In this document: positions 1-5,251 of the stretch, piece after piece
How positions within the stretch are numbered: position 1 is the first letter of the stretch
Layout: each line of letters starts with the position of its first letter
Source of the DNA: an uncultured Microbacteriaceae bacterium
GTDB taxonomy: Bacteria; Actinomycetota; Actinomycetes; Actinomycetales; Microbacteriaceae
Assembly: GCA_937896185.1 (NCBI GenBank)
Contig: CALBMG010000225.1
Location: 1-5,251, forward strand
Direction: 5' to 3'
DNA length: 5,251 bases
Notes under the pieces: generated by a model
Database searches by the model: none
What the model saw: the letters and a program-made list of their open reading frames with translations, nothing else
Told to the model about the DNA's origin: nothing
Translations under genes and position numbers: made by a program

Positions 1-51
1 AGATCTACACAGGCGAAGACACTCTTTCCCTACACGACGCTCTTCCGATCT
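1..51 (+). other. Untrimmed Illumina TruSeq P5 adapter with i5 index (sequencing artefact)
   Basis: This stretch is library adapter, not genome. Bases 1-10 (AGATCTACAC) are the tail of the P5 flow-cell sequence. Bases 11-18 (AGGCGAAG) sit where the i5 index belongs and match the index I know as D505. Bases 19-51 are the read-1 primer site, ending in GCTCTTCCGATCT. The order, lengths and spacing are exactly those of a dual-indexed TruSeq adapter. Genomic sequence therefore begins at 52, and anything predicted across 51/52 on either strand is false. The contig probably ends where a library fragment ended. Confidence 0.98.
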
Positions 52-554
52 CTGACGCGAATGTTGGAAACACTCCACGCAAATATGGGTTGACAACTGC
101 GTTGGCGCTCTGCCTTCCGTTGGTGCTTGTGTGGTTGTGGATGCACTTCGGGCCCTACACATTGCAGTCCTACGCGACGACGGCTTCGGAAGAATTTTGG
201 TTCTGGGTCCAATTATCGGAATATTCGAATCTCGCAGCGTTCAGCCTTATCTCAGTGGTCTTCACGGTTTTTGTCAGCACTCGAGCCCCGGGACGTCAAC
301 GACCAGATCTGATCCCCGTGGCCCGCGCAGTCTGGGTAAGCGGTGTTGTCATGGTCGGGTTATCGATAATGTTCCGGTTAATTCCTGGAGTTCAGTACTA
401 CTGGAACTTTGAACACGATTTTCTAGCGCCTTGTGCTGGTTTGTTGAGTCTCGTAATTGTCTCTATATCACCGGGCATCTCGCCGTTTGTTCAATTCCGC
501 GACGGAAAGTTGCTGACAGTGTTTGCGCGAAAGGAGTCCATGACCCATGAATGA
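52..554 (+). CDS. Multi-pass membrane protein A1, C-terminal part (5' truncated by contig end)
   Basis: The reading frame is open from the adapter junction (first full codon 54-56, Asp) to TGA at 552-554, giving 166 residues of a longer protein. A TTG at 90 could be mistaken for a start, but the residues before it (VGNTPRKYG) continue the protein, and the complete paralogue at 2561-3487 has about 140 more residues upstream. Four hydrophobic segments are visible, near residues 14-31, 58-76, 91-111 and 125-142. Between them lie a basic loop (STRAPGRQRPDLIPVA) and near the end PGISPF, both mirrored in the paralogue (GTRKPGKDRFDLLPVA, PGISPF). The stop overlaps the start of the next gene by 8 bases, so the two are probably translationally coupled. 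I do not recognise the family. It is an inner-membrane protein of unknown role. The local base composition is AT-rich in places (38% GC at 361-420 by hand count). Confidence 0.85.
530..536 (+). promoter_or_regulatory. Ribosome binding site for B1 (AAAGGAG)
   Basis: AAAGGAG lies inside the end of A1, ten bases before the ATG at 547. A nearer ATG at 540 is in the A1 frame and is followed almost at once by the A1 stop, so the site serves the ATG at 547. Confidence 0.65.
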
Positions 555-987
555 TAATGCTGAGGGCATACTGCATTTTTGGCCAAACGTGATCGCTGAT
601 TTTGTTGAGGCGTTCTATGTCGGCAACTTTTATCAAGGTGTGGCGGTGATGACATTCCTCACATTTTCGGCAATTATTTCGGCAGAGGTCTCGCGTTCGG
701 CGGAATCGTCACGAACACGAGCGAGGTCGAGGGTTGCTCTGTCGGCTTCTTTGGCGCTGTGGGTGGTGAATCTTATATTTTTCAGTCTGGCCACGATTGA
801 ATCTGCGAGCGGACCGAAGCTTGTCGGTGACTCGTTCCATTCTGTGATTCGGGACATGGGAATCGTATTGTCAGTGCATCTGATTGTCGGTGTCGTGTTG
901 GCCTTGGTGATTCCACTGATTTTGCTGCTGCCGCGGAACCCGAAGGATGATGCGGTCCTTACGGGTGCCGATTCCGCCGAATACTGA
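547..987 (+). CDS. Small three-helix membrane protein B1
   Basis: A 146-residue protein starting at ATG 547, which overlaps the A1 stop (ATGAATGA) and follows an AAAGGAG site. It has three hydrophobic segments, near residues 29-47, 64-84 and 105-128. Between the first two is a polar, strongly basic loop (SRSAESSRTRARSR), which would put that loop in the cytoplasm by the positive-inside rule. The C-terminus after 130 is short and acidic. No enzyme motif or cysteine is visible. Its place directly behind A1, its size and its three-helix plan match B2 (3490-3867) behind A2, but the sequence match between B1 and B2 is too weak to prove homology by eye. The gene is real by its overlap, its RBS and its coherent hydrophobic pattern. 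Its function is unknown, and it is most likely a partner subunit of A1. Confidence 0.85.
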   Translation: MNDNAEGILHFWPNVIADFVEAFYVGNFYQGVAVMTFLTFSAIISAEVSRSAESSRTRARSRVALSASLALWVVNLIFFSLATIESASGPKLVGDSFHSVIRDMGIVLSVHLIVGVVLALVIPLILLLPRNPKDDAVLTGADSAEY

Positions 988-1008
988 GGGTTGGTGCAGA
1001 ATACAAAT

Positions 1009-1320
1009 ATGAGCGAGCACGAACAGCACAATGTCACGATTCGTCGGGCGCCCCGCGCAGGTATGTTCATCAGCACAGGCGCAGCATTCGGTTTTGTGAT
1101 CGCCGTAATCGTCACACTCCTGTACCCGGCCGACCCGACGGTGGGCATCTGGGCGACCGTCGGATACATGAGCCTGTATGGCTTGGGCGGCGGTGCTGTT
1201 GTGGGCGCTGTGGTTTTCCTCATCATTGATTCTTCGGGTGTGGTCGGATCGGGCGTAGCTGAATCAGCTGCGGCAGATGGTGGTGCGACTGGTGCCGACG
1301 GCGGTTCTGCCGCGCTTTAA
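1009..1320 (+). CDS. Conserved small two-helix membrane protein with N-terminal VTIRRAPR stretch
   Basis: I start this 103-residue protein at ATG 1009, giving MSEHEQHNVTIRRAPRAG. In-frame TTG 991 and GTG 994 would add six or five residues, but they sit on or just after GAGGG (986-990) with no proper spacing. The GAGGG is also far from 1009 (18 bases), so the start is not certain. There are two hydrophobic segments, about residues 18-38 and 46-73, joined by the turn LYPADPTVG, then a low-complexity Gly/Ala/Ser tail from about 76 to 103. From memory, small proteins with this VTIRRAPK/R start, a YPxDP turn and two helices are widespread in Actinobacteria, often annotated only as hypothetical. 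I know of no proven role. It follows B1 by 21 bases and is probably the last gene of this transcript, since hairpins follow. The tail is probably cytoplasmic. Confidence 0.8.
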   Translation: MSEHEQHNVTIRRAPRAGMFISTGAAFGFVIAVIVTLLYPADPTVGIWATVGYMSLYGLGGGAVVGAVVFLIIDSSGVVGSGVAESAAADGGATGADGGSAAL

Positions 1321-1325
1321 TTGCG

Positions 1326-1344
1326 AATCTGCTGTGAGCAGATT
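1326..1344 (+). terminator. Small hairpin just after the stop codon, no T-run
   Basis: AATCTGCT (1326-1333) and AGCAGATT (1337-1344) are perfect reverse complements with a GTG loop, starting 6 bases after the stop. No T-run follows, so it may be a weak or auxiliary terminator or a 3'-end stabiliser rather than the main stop signal. Confidence 0.4.
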
Positions 1345-1441
1345 GGGGAACTCGAGCTCGTGCGGGCGGGAAAAATTTCGCTTTCCCAGAGGCTGACTTG
1401 GCGCCGAATCTGTCTTGTGCAATGGGCCTGAACCTGTGCCT

Positions 1442-1487
1442 GCAACTCTCAAAATCCTATAGGATTTTGAGAGTTGCTTATTTTATT
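1442..1487 (+). terminator. Intrinsic terminator: 36-base perfect palindrome plus T-rich run
   Basis: Arms at 1442-1457 and 1462-1477 are perfect 16-base reverse complements around TATA, so the whole 36 bases is a perfect palindrome. It is followed on the plus strand by TTATTTTATT (1478-1487). This is a strong rho-independent terminator for the transcript of A1, B1 and the two-helix protein. No T-run lies on the other side, so it looks one-directional. It also shows that the open frame reaching back to 1398 is not the true start of the secreted protein: that extension would translate through the hairpin. Confidence 0.85.
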
Positions 1488-1537
1488 CACTCGTGCCACT
1501 ATGAGACCCAGGGCGCAGTCACCAGACTTCGCGAGTC

Positions 1538-1544
1538 GAAAGGG
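1538..1544 (+). promoter_or_regulatory. Ribosome binding site setting the GTG start at 1551 (GAAAGGG)
   Basis: GAAAGGG stands six bases before GTG 1551. The protein from this GTG opens with a classic signal peptide, which fixes this start over upstream in-frame alternatives that run through the terminator. Confidence 0.7.
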
Positions 1545-1550
1545 CCAGAC

Positions 1551-2567
1551 GTGAAAACTATTTCGTTGATAACATCAGGGACATTAATTGCGGCGGGTGC
1601 CGTAATTGCCCCGTCACTAAATTTTGTTCCCAGTTACGCAACGGTTGAAGTCGGAGAGAATACGGTCGAGGCCACGGAGACGTTTGAAGGGGTTCGGTTG
1701 GAGTGGGAACTTTCTGATCCCCAAGCCTCAATCCAAATTTTGAACAACGGAGAAATTGTGGCCGATGCAGATTCGTCTGGTTCAACTGTGGATTTGGGGG
1801 CGCTTGAAGGGGTAGCAGAGTATCAAGTGGTCGTGGAGGAACCTGCAGAAATTGACGATTTCGAATCCGATGTACCAGAAGACATCGAAAACTTTGCCCA
1901 TGTTGTTACTGTCCCTTTGAAAATAGGTGACGAAGTCACTCTGGCTGCACGAGCTAGTGGCAACACTCCGGTTACAACGTTCAGATACCAGACGTTTATC
2001 CCGACAAAATACGTCGAAGGAAGTATTTTTTGCGGCCCGAATTTTGGATCAACGCTTTTCAACGGGAACGACCGCCTATGGAATCCCTGGAGCACAAATA
2101 ATAAAACACGCTTTGACGTTACGGTTGATTGGCGAAACGGTGGGTCGTTGAAATCCACACTTTTTGTGGGGGAGACCCGAACCTATTCGGGAACTGTAGA
2201 TTCAGCTGTTCCATTCGGCGAGCCCGCTACCGCGTCTACCGCTGGCATGAAGCTCGAAGTGCATTACGCCTCAGAGTCTGCCGCCAACTTCACCATGAAT
2301 CATGATGTAGCGAACCCACTCTGCTTTGGGGCTTTGGGTATCAATTATTCGGCAAACGTAAGAGTTTGGAAAGCAAGCGGAACTTATAAGGTAACTGCCA
2401 ATATTCGGACTGTGCCAAATCATGAATTTTATGTAAAAGATTCAGACGAAGCGGAGTGGCTGCCCATTTGGAAGTTGAGCTATTCGCGTTTCCAGTGTCT
2501 GTATCCTGTCAACAATCAAAATTCTTGGTGTTACCGGGATCTTGAAGACGGAGGTGCGCGGTGGTAG
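1551..2567 (+). CDS. Secreted protein: signal peptide, FnIII-like domain, C-terminal TFIP/GNDR domain
   Basis: A 338-residue exported protein. GTG 1551 is chosen because GAAAGGG precedes it and a signal peptide follows: Lys2, a hydrophobic core at about residues 4-23, and a likely cut after SYA (residue 30). Residues 31-100 look like a beta-sandwich of fibronectin-III type (VRLEWELSD, then alternating strands to EYQVVV). An acidic linker (98-113) follows. From about 118 a second beta-rich domain carries TFIP (148-151), FNGNDRLWNP (170-179), KTRFDVTVDW (185-194) and VPNHEFYV (288-295). I recall actinobacterial and Bacillus secreted proteins with a similar TFIP ... F-x-GDNR pattern (possibly DUF3238), but I cannot verify this. 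All four cysteines (161, 258, 316, 327) are in the exported part and could form two disulfides. There is no lipobox, C-terminal anchor or catalytic motif. The stop overlaps the A2 start by 7 bases, so it is co-translated with the membrane pair. GC is low (43% at 1861-1920 by hand count), which may point to transfer. Function unknown. Confidence 0.88.
   Translation: MKTISLITSGTLIAAGAVIAPSLNFVPSYATVEVGENTVEATETFEGVRLEWELSDPQASIQILNNGEIVADADSSGSTVDLGALEGVAEYQVVVEEPAEIDDFESDVPEDIENFAHVVTVPLKIGDEVTLAARASGNTPVTTFRYQTFIPTKYVEGSIFCGPNFGSTLFNGNDRLWNPWSTNNKTRFDVTVDWRNGGSLKSTLFVGETRTYSGTVDSAVPFGEPATASTAGMKLEVHYASESAANFTMNHDVANPLCFGALGINYSANVRVWKASGTYKVTANIRTVPNHEFYVKDSDEAEWLPIWKLSYSRFQCLYPVNNQNSWCYRDLEDGGARW
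2550..2555 (+). promoter_or_regulatory. Ribosome binding site for A2 (GGAGGT)
   Basis: A near-perfect GGAGGT lies inside the last codons of the secreted-protein gene, five bases before GTG 2561. It decides the A2 start and shows that A2 is made from the same message. Confidence 0.85.
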
Positions 2568-3487
2568 ACGCAGCAACGCTGATTGCTGCGCCGCCCTTTT
2601 TTGATCCTGCCGAATACGGCACGGGCTTCGGTGGGCTAGTCACTCGGTACATCTTTGGAATTCTGTACGCCGCATCTGTTCCCGGTTTGAACTACCTGAT
2701 TCCTGTGTTCACAATTTTTGGTTTGATGCTCGTGATTTTTGCGTTGCTCGTACGGTTGACACAGGGGCGTGCAACGCGCCTGTGGTGGTGGGCCTACTGG
2801 GTTGCGTTCGCGGGAGGGATCGCGGGGCTTGCCGAGATAATTGGCGCCAATTTTGGCCAGGATCGTGTGTTTTTTCTCACATATCCGCACATTGCGCAGA
2901 TGGCGATCTCCTATCTGATCCTTCGAGCAGGAAACAGTTCGGGTAAACCGCACAACCACTCTACGGTGAGCCAATTAGTTGGCCCGACAGTGCTCACAGG
3001 ATTCCTGAAAACCAAGATTGCATTGGCGTTCCTGCTGCCGGTTGGAGCGGTGTTCCTGTGGTTCGCATTTAAGAACACAACCCTCTGGCCGTATGACACT
3101 TTTATTCGATCGGATGAAAACCCGTTCTGGATTTGGTTCACATATTACGAATTCAGGTATCTGGTGACCTTCGGGCTGATTGCGGCATGGTTAGTCACGT
3201 TCGTAGGGACACGGAAACCTGGAAAGGATCGATTTGATCTGTTGCCAGTTGCGCACATTTCCTGGGCTGCAGGTGTCGTGTTGGCCTTCACATCATTGAT
3301 GTTCAAAACGATTCCCGGGATCGAATCATACGAAGCCATGTTCAACGGGGATTACCTGTCCTCGCTAGCGACAATTCTGAGCTTGGGAATCATCGCGTTG
3401 ACGCCCGGAATTTCGCCGTTCGAGGCGATGCGCACTGGCCGTTGGCTGAATAGTGCAAAGAAAATCCGACCAGAGAAAGCAGTGTAA
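2561..3487 (+). CDS. Seven-helix membrane protein A2 (complete paralogue of A1)
   Basis: A 308-residue integral membrane protein starting at GTG 2561 behind GGAGGT. Hydrophobic segments lie near residues 44-65, 76-97, 103-122, 153-170, 198-216, 230-250 and 266-286. An N-terminal stretch of about 40 residues (APPFFDPAEYGTGFGGLVTRY) comes first. A polar loop rich in His, Ser and Asn (124-137) separates the first three helices from the rest. The second half has GTRKPGKDRFDLLPVA (216-231), IPGIESY and TPGISPF (281-287). From about residue 150 on, it aligns with A1 with one single-residue gap over the best-matched 108 positions, about 48 of which I count as identical. His110 and His232 fall in or next to membrane segments, but A1 has Arg at the position of His232, so conserved metal or haem binding there is unlikely. 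I do not recognise the family; it is too short and lacks the motifs for common transporters. It is coupled to the secreted protein upstream and B2 downstream. Confidence 0.9.
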   Translation: MVDAATLIAAPPFFDPAEYGTGFGGLVTRYIFGILYAASVPGLNYLIPVFTIFGLMLVIFALLVRLTQGRATRLWWWAYWVAFAGGIAGLAEIIGANFGQDRVFFLTYPHIAQMAISYLILRAGNSSGKPHNHSTVSQLVGPTVLTGFLKTKIALAFLLPVGAVFLWFAFKNTTLWPYDTFIRSDENPFWIWFTYYEFRYLVTFGLIAAWLVTFVGTRKPGKDRFDLLPVAHISWAAGVVLAFTSLMFKTIPGIESYEAMFNGDYLSSLATILSLGIIALTPGISPFEAMRTGRWLNSAKKIRPEKAV

Positions 3488-3489
3488 TC

Positions 3490-3867
3490 ATGAACCCGTT
3501 CCAAGCGCTCATCAATGCGTTGTACAACGACGGAAACGGCATCGTCCTCATGCTGGGAGGCATGATGGGCGGGCTCGTCGAGCTCAGCATTGTGGTGTTC
3601 TTTTCCGCCTATGTGGCGACAAAGATGAGCTCTGTCAAGGCCTATTGGGCCTGGGCGATCGTGTCAATCGTCGCCGCAGTTGCGTGGGGGATCCACTTGA
3701 TCCTGTCGCTGTCGTGGGAAGGATTCGTGTGGCCCGAGCGCGGTATCGACCTGATGCAGCTGGGATACGCGTGGCCGTTCCTGCCGTGGCCGCTGACCCA
3801 CCTGCTGATCATCCCCGTTCTGATCAACGGGTATGAGGGCGTCGTGAAACGATCCACCGCAGAATAA
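3490..3867 (+). CDS. Small three-helix membrane protein B2
   Basis: A 125-residue protein starting at ATG 3490, only two bases after the A2 stop. The purine-rich AGAGAAAG upstream is a weak ribosome site, and translation is probably coupled to A2. There are three hydrophobic segments, near residues 18-43 (Met/Gly-rich: VLMLGGMMGGLVELSIVV), 52-74 and 93-113. The loop between helices 2 and 3 is longer and contains SWEGFVWPERGID, and the tail is short and basic (VVKRSTAE). His69 and His104 lie in or near helices. It takes the same position relative to A2 as B1 does to A1, with the same three-helix layout, so the two are probably diverged homologues. Its GC is higher than that of the secreted-protein gene (65% at 3721-3780 by hand count). 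The family is not recognised, and the likely role is as a partner subunit of A2 in the membrane. Confidence 0.85.
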   Translation: MNPFQALINALYNDGNGIVLMLGGMMGGLVELSIVVFFSAYVATKMSSVKAYWAWAIVSIVAAVAWGIHLILSLSWEGFVWPERGIDLMQLGYAWPFLPWPLTHLLIIPVLINGYEGVVKRSTAE

Positions 3868-3873
3868 CCAGTG

Positions 3874-3915
3874 CACAAGTGGTGGGGGACCGGGCTCGGT
3901 TACCCACCACTTGTG
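3874..3915. terminator. Bidirectional hairpin between converging B2 and purF
   Basis: CACAAGTGGTGGG (3874-3886) and CCCACCACTTGTG (3903-3915) are perfect 13-base reverse complements. Inside the loop, ACCG (3889-3892) pairs with CGGT (3897-3900), extending the stem after a 2-base interior bulge. It starts six bases after the B2 stop and touches the purF stop codon (3916-3918, read on the minus strand). It can act in both directions. Neither side has a good T-run, which is common for actinobacterial terminators. Confidence 0.8.
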
Positions 3916-5251
3916 TTATGAAACCTGGTTTTCTTCAACCCATTTCAGGTATTCGGGTGTGACGGTACCGGTCACATAGTCACCCGTGAAGCACGACATT
4001 TCGAGTGCGGTGACCGAGCTGCCTTCGATAATGGCGGCCTGCATGTCGTCGACCTCTTGGTAAATGAGGTAGTCGGCGCCAATCTCGCTGGCGATTTCGG
4101 GAATTTTGCGACCCGCGGCGACCAGTTCCGAACGTGACGGCATGTTGATGCCATACACGTGGGGGTAACGGACGGGCGGTGCTGCCGAAGTGAAAATTAC
4201 GCTCTTTGCGCCTGCGGCGCGAGCCATCTCGACGATTTCGCGTGACGTGGTGCCACGCACAATCGAGTCGTCGACGATGAGCACGTTCTTGCCCGCGAAT
4301 TCCGAGTGCATGGCGTTCAGTTTCTGCTTCACGCTCTTTTTGCGGGCTTCCTGGCCGGGCATGATGAATGTGCGACCCACATAGCGGTTCTTGTAGAAAC
4401 CTTCACGGTATTCGACACCCAGTTTGCGTGCGACCTGCATGGCGGCAGGGCGAGCCGAATCGGGGATCGGCATGACCACGTCGATCTGGTCCAGCGGCAC
4501 AAATTTCTTGATTGTGTCGGCCAGACGGTCGCCCAAACGAAGTCGTGCTTCGTACACAGAAATGCCGTTCATGATCGAGTCGGGACGAGCGAGGTACACG
4601 TATTCGAAAGAACAGGGCACCAGTTGCGGGTTCTGTGCGCACTGGCGGGACGACATGTGGCCGTCCTCGGTGATGAACACCGCTTCACCCGGTGCGATTT
4701 CGCGCACAATCTCGTAGTCGCCGTGTTCCAGCACCAGCGACTCGCTGGCCACAATCCATTCGGCTCCGTTGTCGGCGTTCTCGCGACGGCCCAACACGAG
4801 AGGGCGGATGCCGAACGGGTCGCGGAAAGCCAACAAACCGTGGCCCGCGATCAAGGCGATTGCAGCGTAAGAGCCCTCGACGCGTTGGTGCAGAACTTCG
4901 ACGGCGTCAAAGACATCGTCGGGTGAAAAAGCGCGCACACTGGTGGCGGCCTGCAGTTCGTGGGCGAGGACGTTGACGAGAAGTTCGGTGTCGCTGTGTG
5001 TGTTGAGGTGGCGGCGGTCGTCCTCGTGCAGTTCGCGCGTTAGTTCTCGTGTGTTCGTCAGGTTCCCGTTGTGAACGAGGATGATTCCGTACGGCGCGTT
5101 GACGAAGAACGGCTGAGCCTCTTCGTCGTTCGAGGCGCTGCCGCGCGTCGCGTAGCGGACGTGTCCCAGGCCGACGTTTCCGGCGAGTGAGCGCATGTCG
5201 CGGGTGCGGAACGCCTCGCGCACTTGACCCTTGGCTTTCGCCATGTGCAGA
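3916..5251 (-). CDS. purF: Amidophosphoribosyltransferase PurF, 5' end missing at window edge
   Basis: This cytoplasmic enzyme makes 5-phosphoribosylamine from PRPP and glutamine, the first committed step of purine synthesis. The frame stays open to base 5251. The ATG at 5244 is internal: residues LHMAKAKGQV match E. coli RLRKANGLV at about 43-51, so roughly 42 N-terminal residues are missing, including the catalytic Cys that follows Met. Counting from the codon at 5244, the glutamine-domain motifs are GHVRYATRG (27-35), VHNGNLTN (57-64), NTHSDTELL (81-89) and FRDPFGIRPLVLG (140-152). The phosphoribosyltransferase domain has KNRYVGRTFIMPGQ (285-298) and the PRPP loop VLIVDDSIVRGTTS (321-334, bases 4243-4284). 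KNRYVGRTFIMPGQ, RYPHVYGINMPS and GADYLIYQ place it nearer the E. coli-type than the Bacillus-type enzymes. The end (YLKWVEENQVS) is shorter than E. coli's tail. GC reaches 70% at 4441-4500. It points toward B2 with a shared terminator, and its promoter lies outside the window. Confidence 0.97.
   Translation of the reverse strand, partial: LHMAKAKGQVREAFRTRDMRSLAGNVGLGHVRYATRGSASNDEEAQPFFVNAPYGIILVHNGNLTNTRELTRELHEDDRRHLNTHSDTELLVNVLAHELQAATSVRAFSPDDVFDAVEVLHQRVEGSYAAIALIAGHGLLAFRDPFGIRPLVLGRRENADNGAEWIVASESLVLEHGDYEIVREIAPGEAVFITEDGHMSSRQCAQNPQLVPCSFEYVYLARPDSIMNGISVYEARLRLGDRLADTIKKFVPLDQIDVVMPIPDSARPAAMQVARKLGVEYREGFYKNRYVGRTFIMPGQEARKKSVKQKLNAMHSEFAGKNVLIVDDSIVRGTTSREIVEMARAAGAKSVIFTSAAPPVRYPHVYGINMPSRSELVAAGRKIPEIASEIGADYLIYQEVDDMQAAIIEGSSVTALEMSCFTGDYVTGTVTPEYLKWVEENQVS

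Larger units (their letters stand above)
1321..1550. other. Intergenic region between the two membrane-protein units
   Basis: These 230 bases hold the two hairpins listed separately, a weak third inverted repeat (GGGAAA 1368-1373 with TTTCCC 1382-1387), and the 5' leader of the secreted-protein gene after 1487. I see no convincing -35/-10 pair. The promoter of the downstream operon should lie between about 1440 and 1540, if it has its own. Confidence 0.6.

Noticed and set aside
90..554. A1 as a complete 154-residue gene starting at TTG 90
   Set aside because: The frame is open upstream to the adapter junction, no ribosome site precedes TTG 90, and the paralogue A2 has about 140 more N-terminal residues.
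633..1226. Long minus-strand frame across B1 and the two-helix protein
   Set aside because: It lies antisense to two well-supported genes, is Thr/Pro/Arg-rich like a shadow frame, and has no ribosome site or family resemblance.
1467..1502. Promoter with -35 TTGAGA (1467-1472) for the secreted-protein operon
   Set aside because: The -35-like hexamer lies inside the terminator arm and no acceptable -10 stands at 16-18 bases; the nearest candidate (CACTAT, 1497-1502) is 24 bases away.
1398..1550. N-terminal extension of the secreted protein back to TTG 1398
   Set aside because: It would translate through the perfect terminator palindrome, has no ribosome site, and would bury a clear signal peptide in the middle of the protein.
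2666..3363. A2 as a haem- or copper-binding protein because of membrane histidines
   Set aside because: His232 is Arg in A1, the region of His110 cannot be compared because A1 is truncated, and no recognisable haem, CopD or CtaA-type motif is present.
4306..4926. Plus-strand frame of 206 codons inside purF
   Set aside because: It is a shadow of purF, whose motifs are unambiguous on the minus strand; the His/Val/Asp-rich product resembles no protein I know.
5249..5251. Last three bases (AGA) as residual adapter at the right end
   Set aside because: Three bases are too few to tell from chance, and the purF frame continues through them with a plausible residue.

Overview
The window looks like one end of a draft-genome contig from an actinobacterium. 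Its first 51 bases are not biological. They are the Illumina TruSeq P5 adapter with an 8-base i5 index, left untrimmed, so genomic sequence starts at base 52. The actinobacterial call rests on frequent GTG starts, strong GGAGG-type ribosome sites, Ala/Val-rich proteins and a small two-helix protein with an N-terminal VTIRRAPR stretch. The purF at the right edge is closer to the E. coli type than to the Bacillus type, and with the moderate, uneven GC this makes me think of Actinomycetaceae-like taxa, but that placement is a weak inference.

Layout, left to right. (1) 52-1320, plus strand: the C-terminal part of a multi-pass membrane protein (here 'A1'), then a small three-helix membrane protein ('B1') overlapping it by 8 bases, then a conserved-looking two-helix protein. 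(2) 1321-1550: an intergenic region with a small hairpin just after the stop codon and a perfect 36-base palindrome followed by a T-rich run, which reads as an intrinsic terminator. (3) 1551-3867, plus strand: a secreted protein of 338 residues (signal peptide, probable fibronectin-III-like sandwich, and a C-terminal domain with TFIP and GNDRLWNP motifs and four cysteines). It overlaps by 7 bases a complete 308-residue membrane protein ('A2'), followed after 2 bases by a 125-residue three-helix protein ('B2'). (4) 3874-3915: a long hairpin that serves as a shared end for two converging transcripts. (5) 3916-5251, minus strand: purF, amidophosphoribosyltransferase of purine synthesis, cut off at its 5' end by the window edge.

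The most interesting item is that A1-B1 and A2-B2 are two copies of the same kind of membrane-protein pair. A1 and A2 align by eye over about 108 residues with one single-residue gap and roughly 40-45% identity, and both are coupled to a downstream three-helix protein. The second copy is also locked to a secreted protein by an overlapping stop/start. I do not recognise a characterised family for A or B. A reasonable reading is a duplicated membrane complex, one copy with an exported partner, that carries out an unknown cell-envelope function. The purF gene is ordinary housekeeping and is not expected to work with it.
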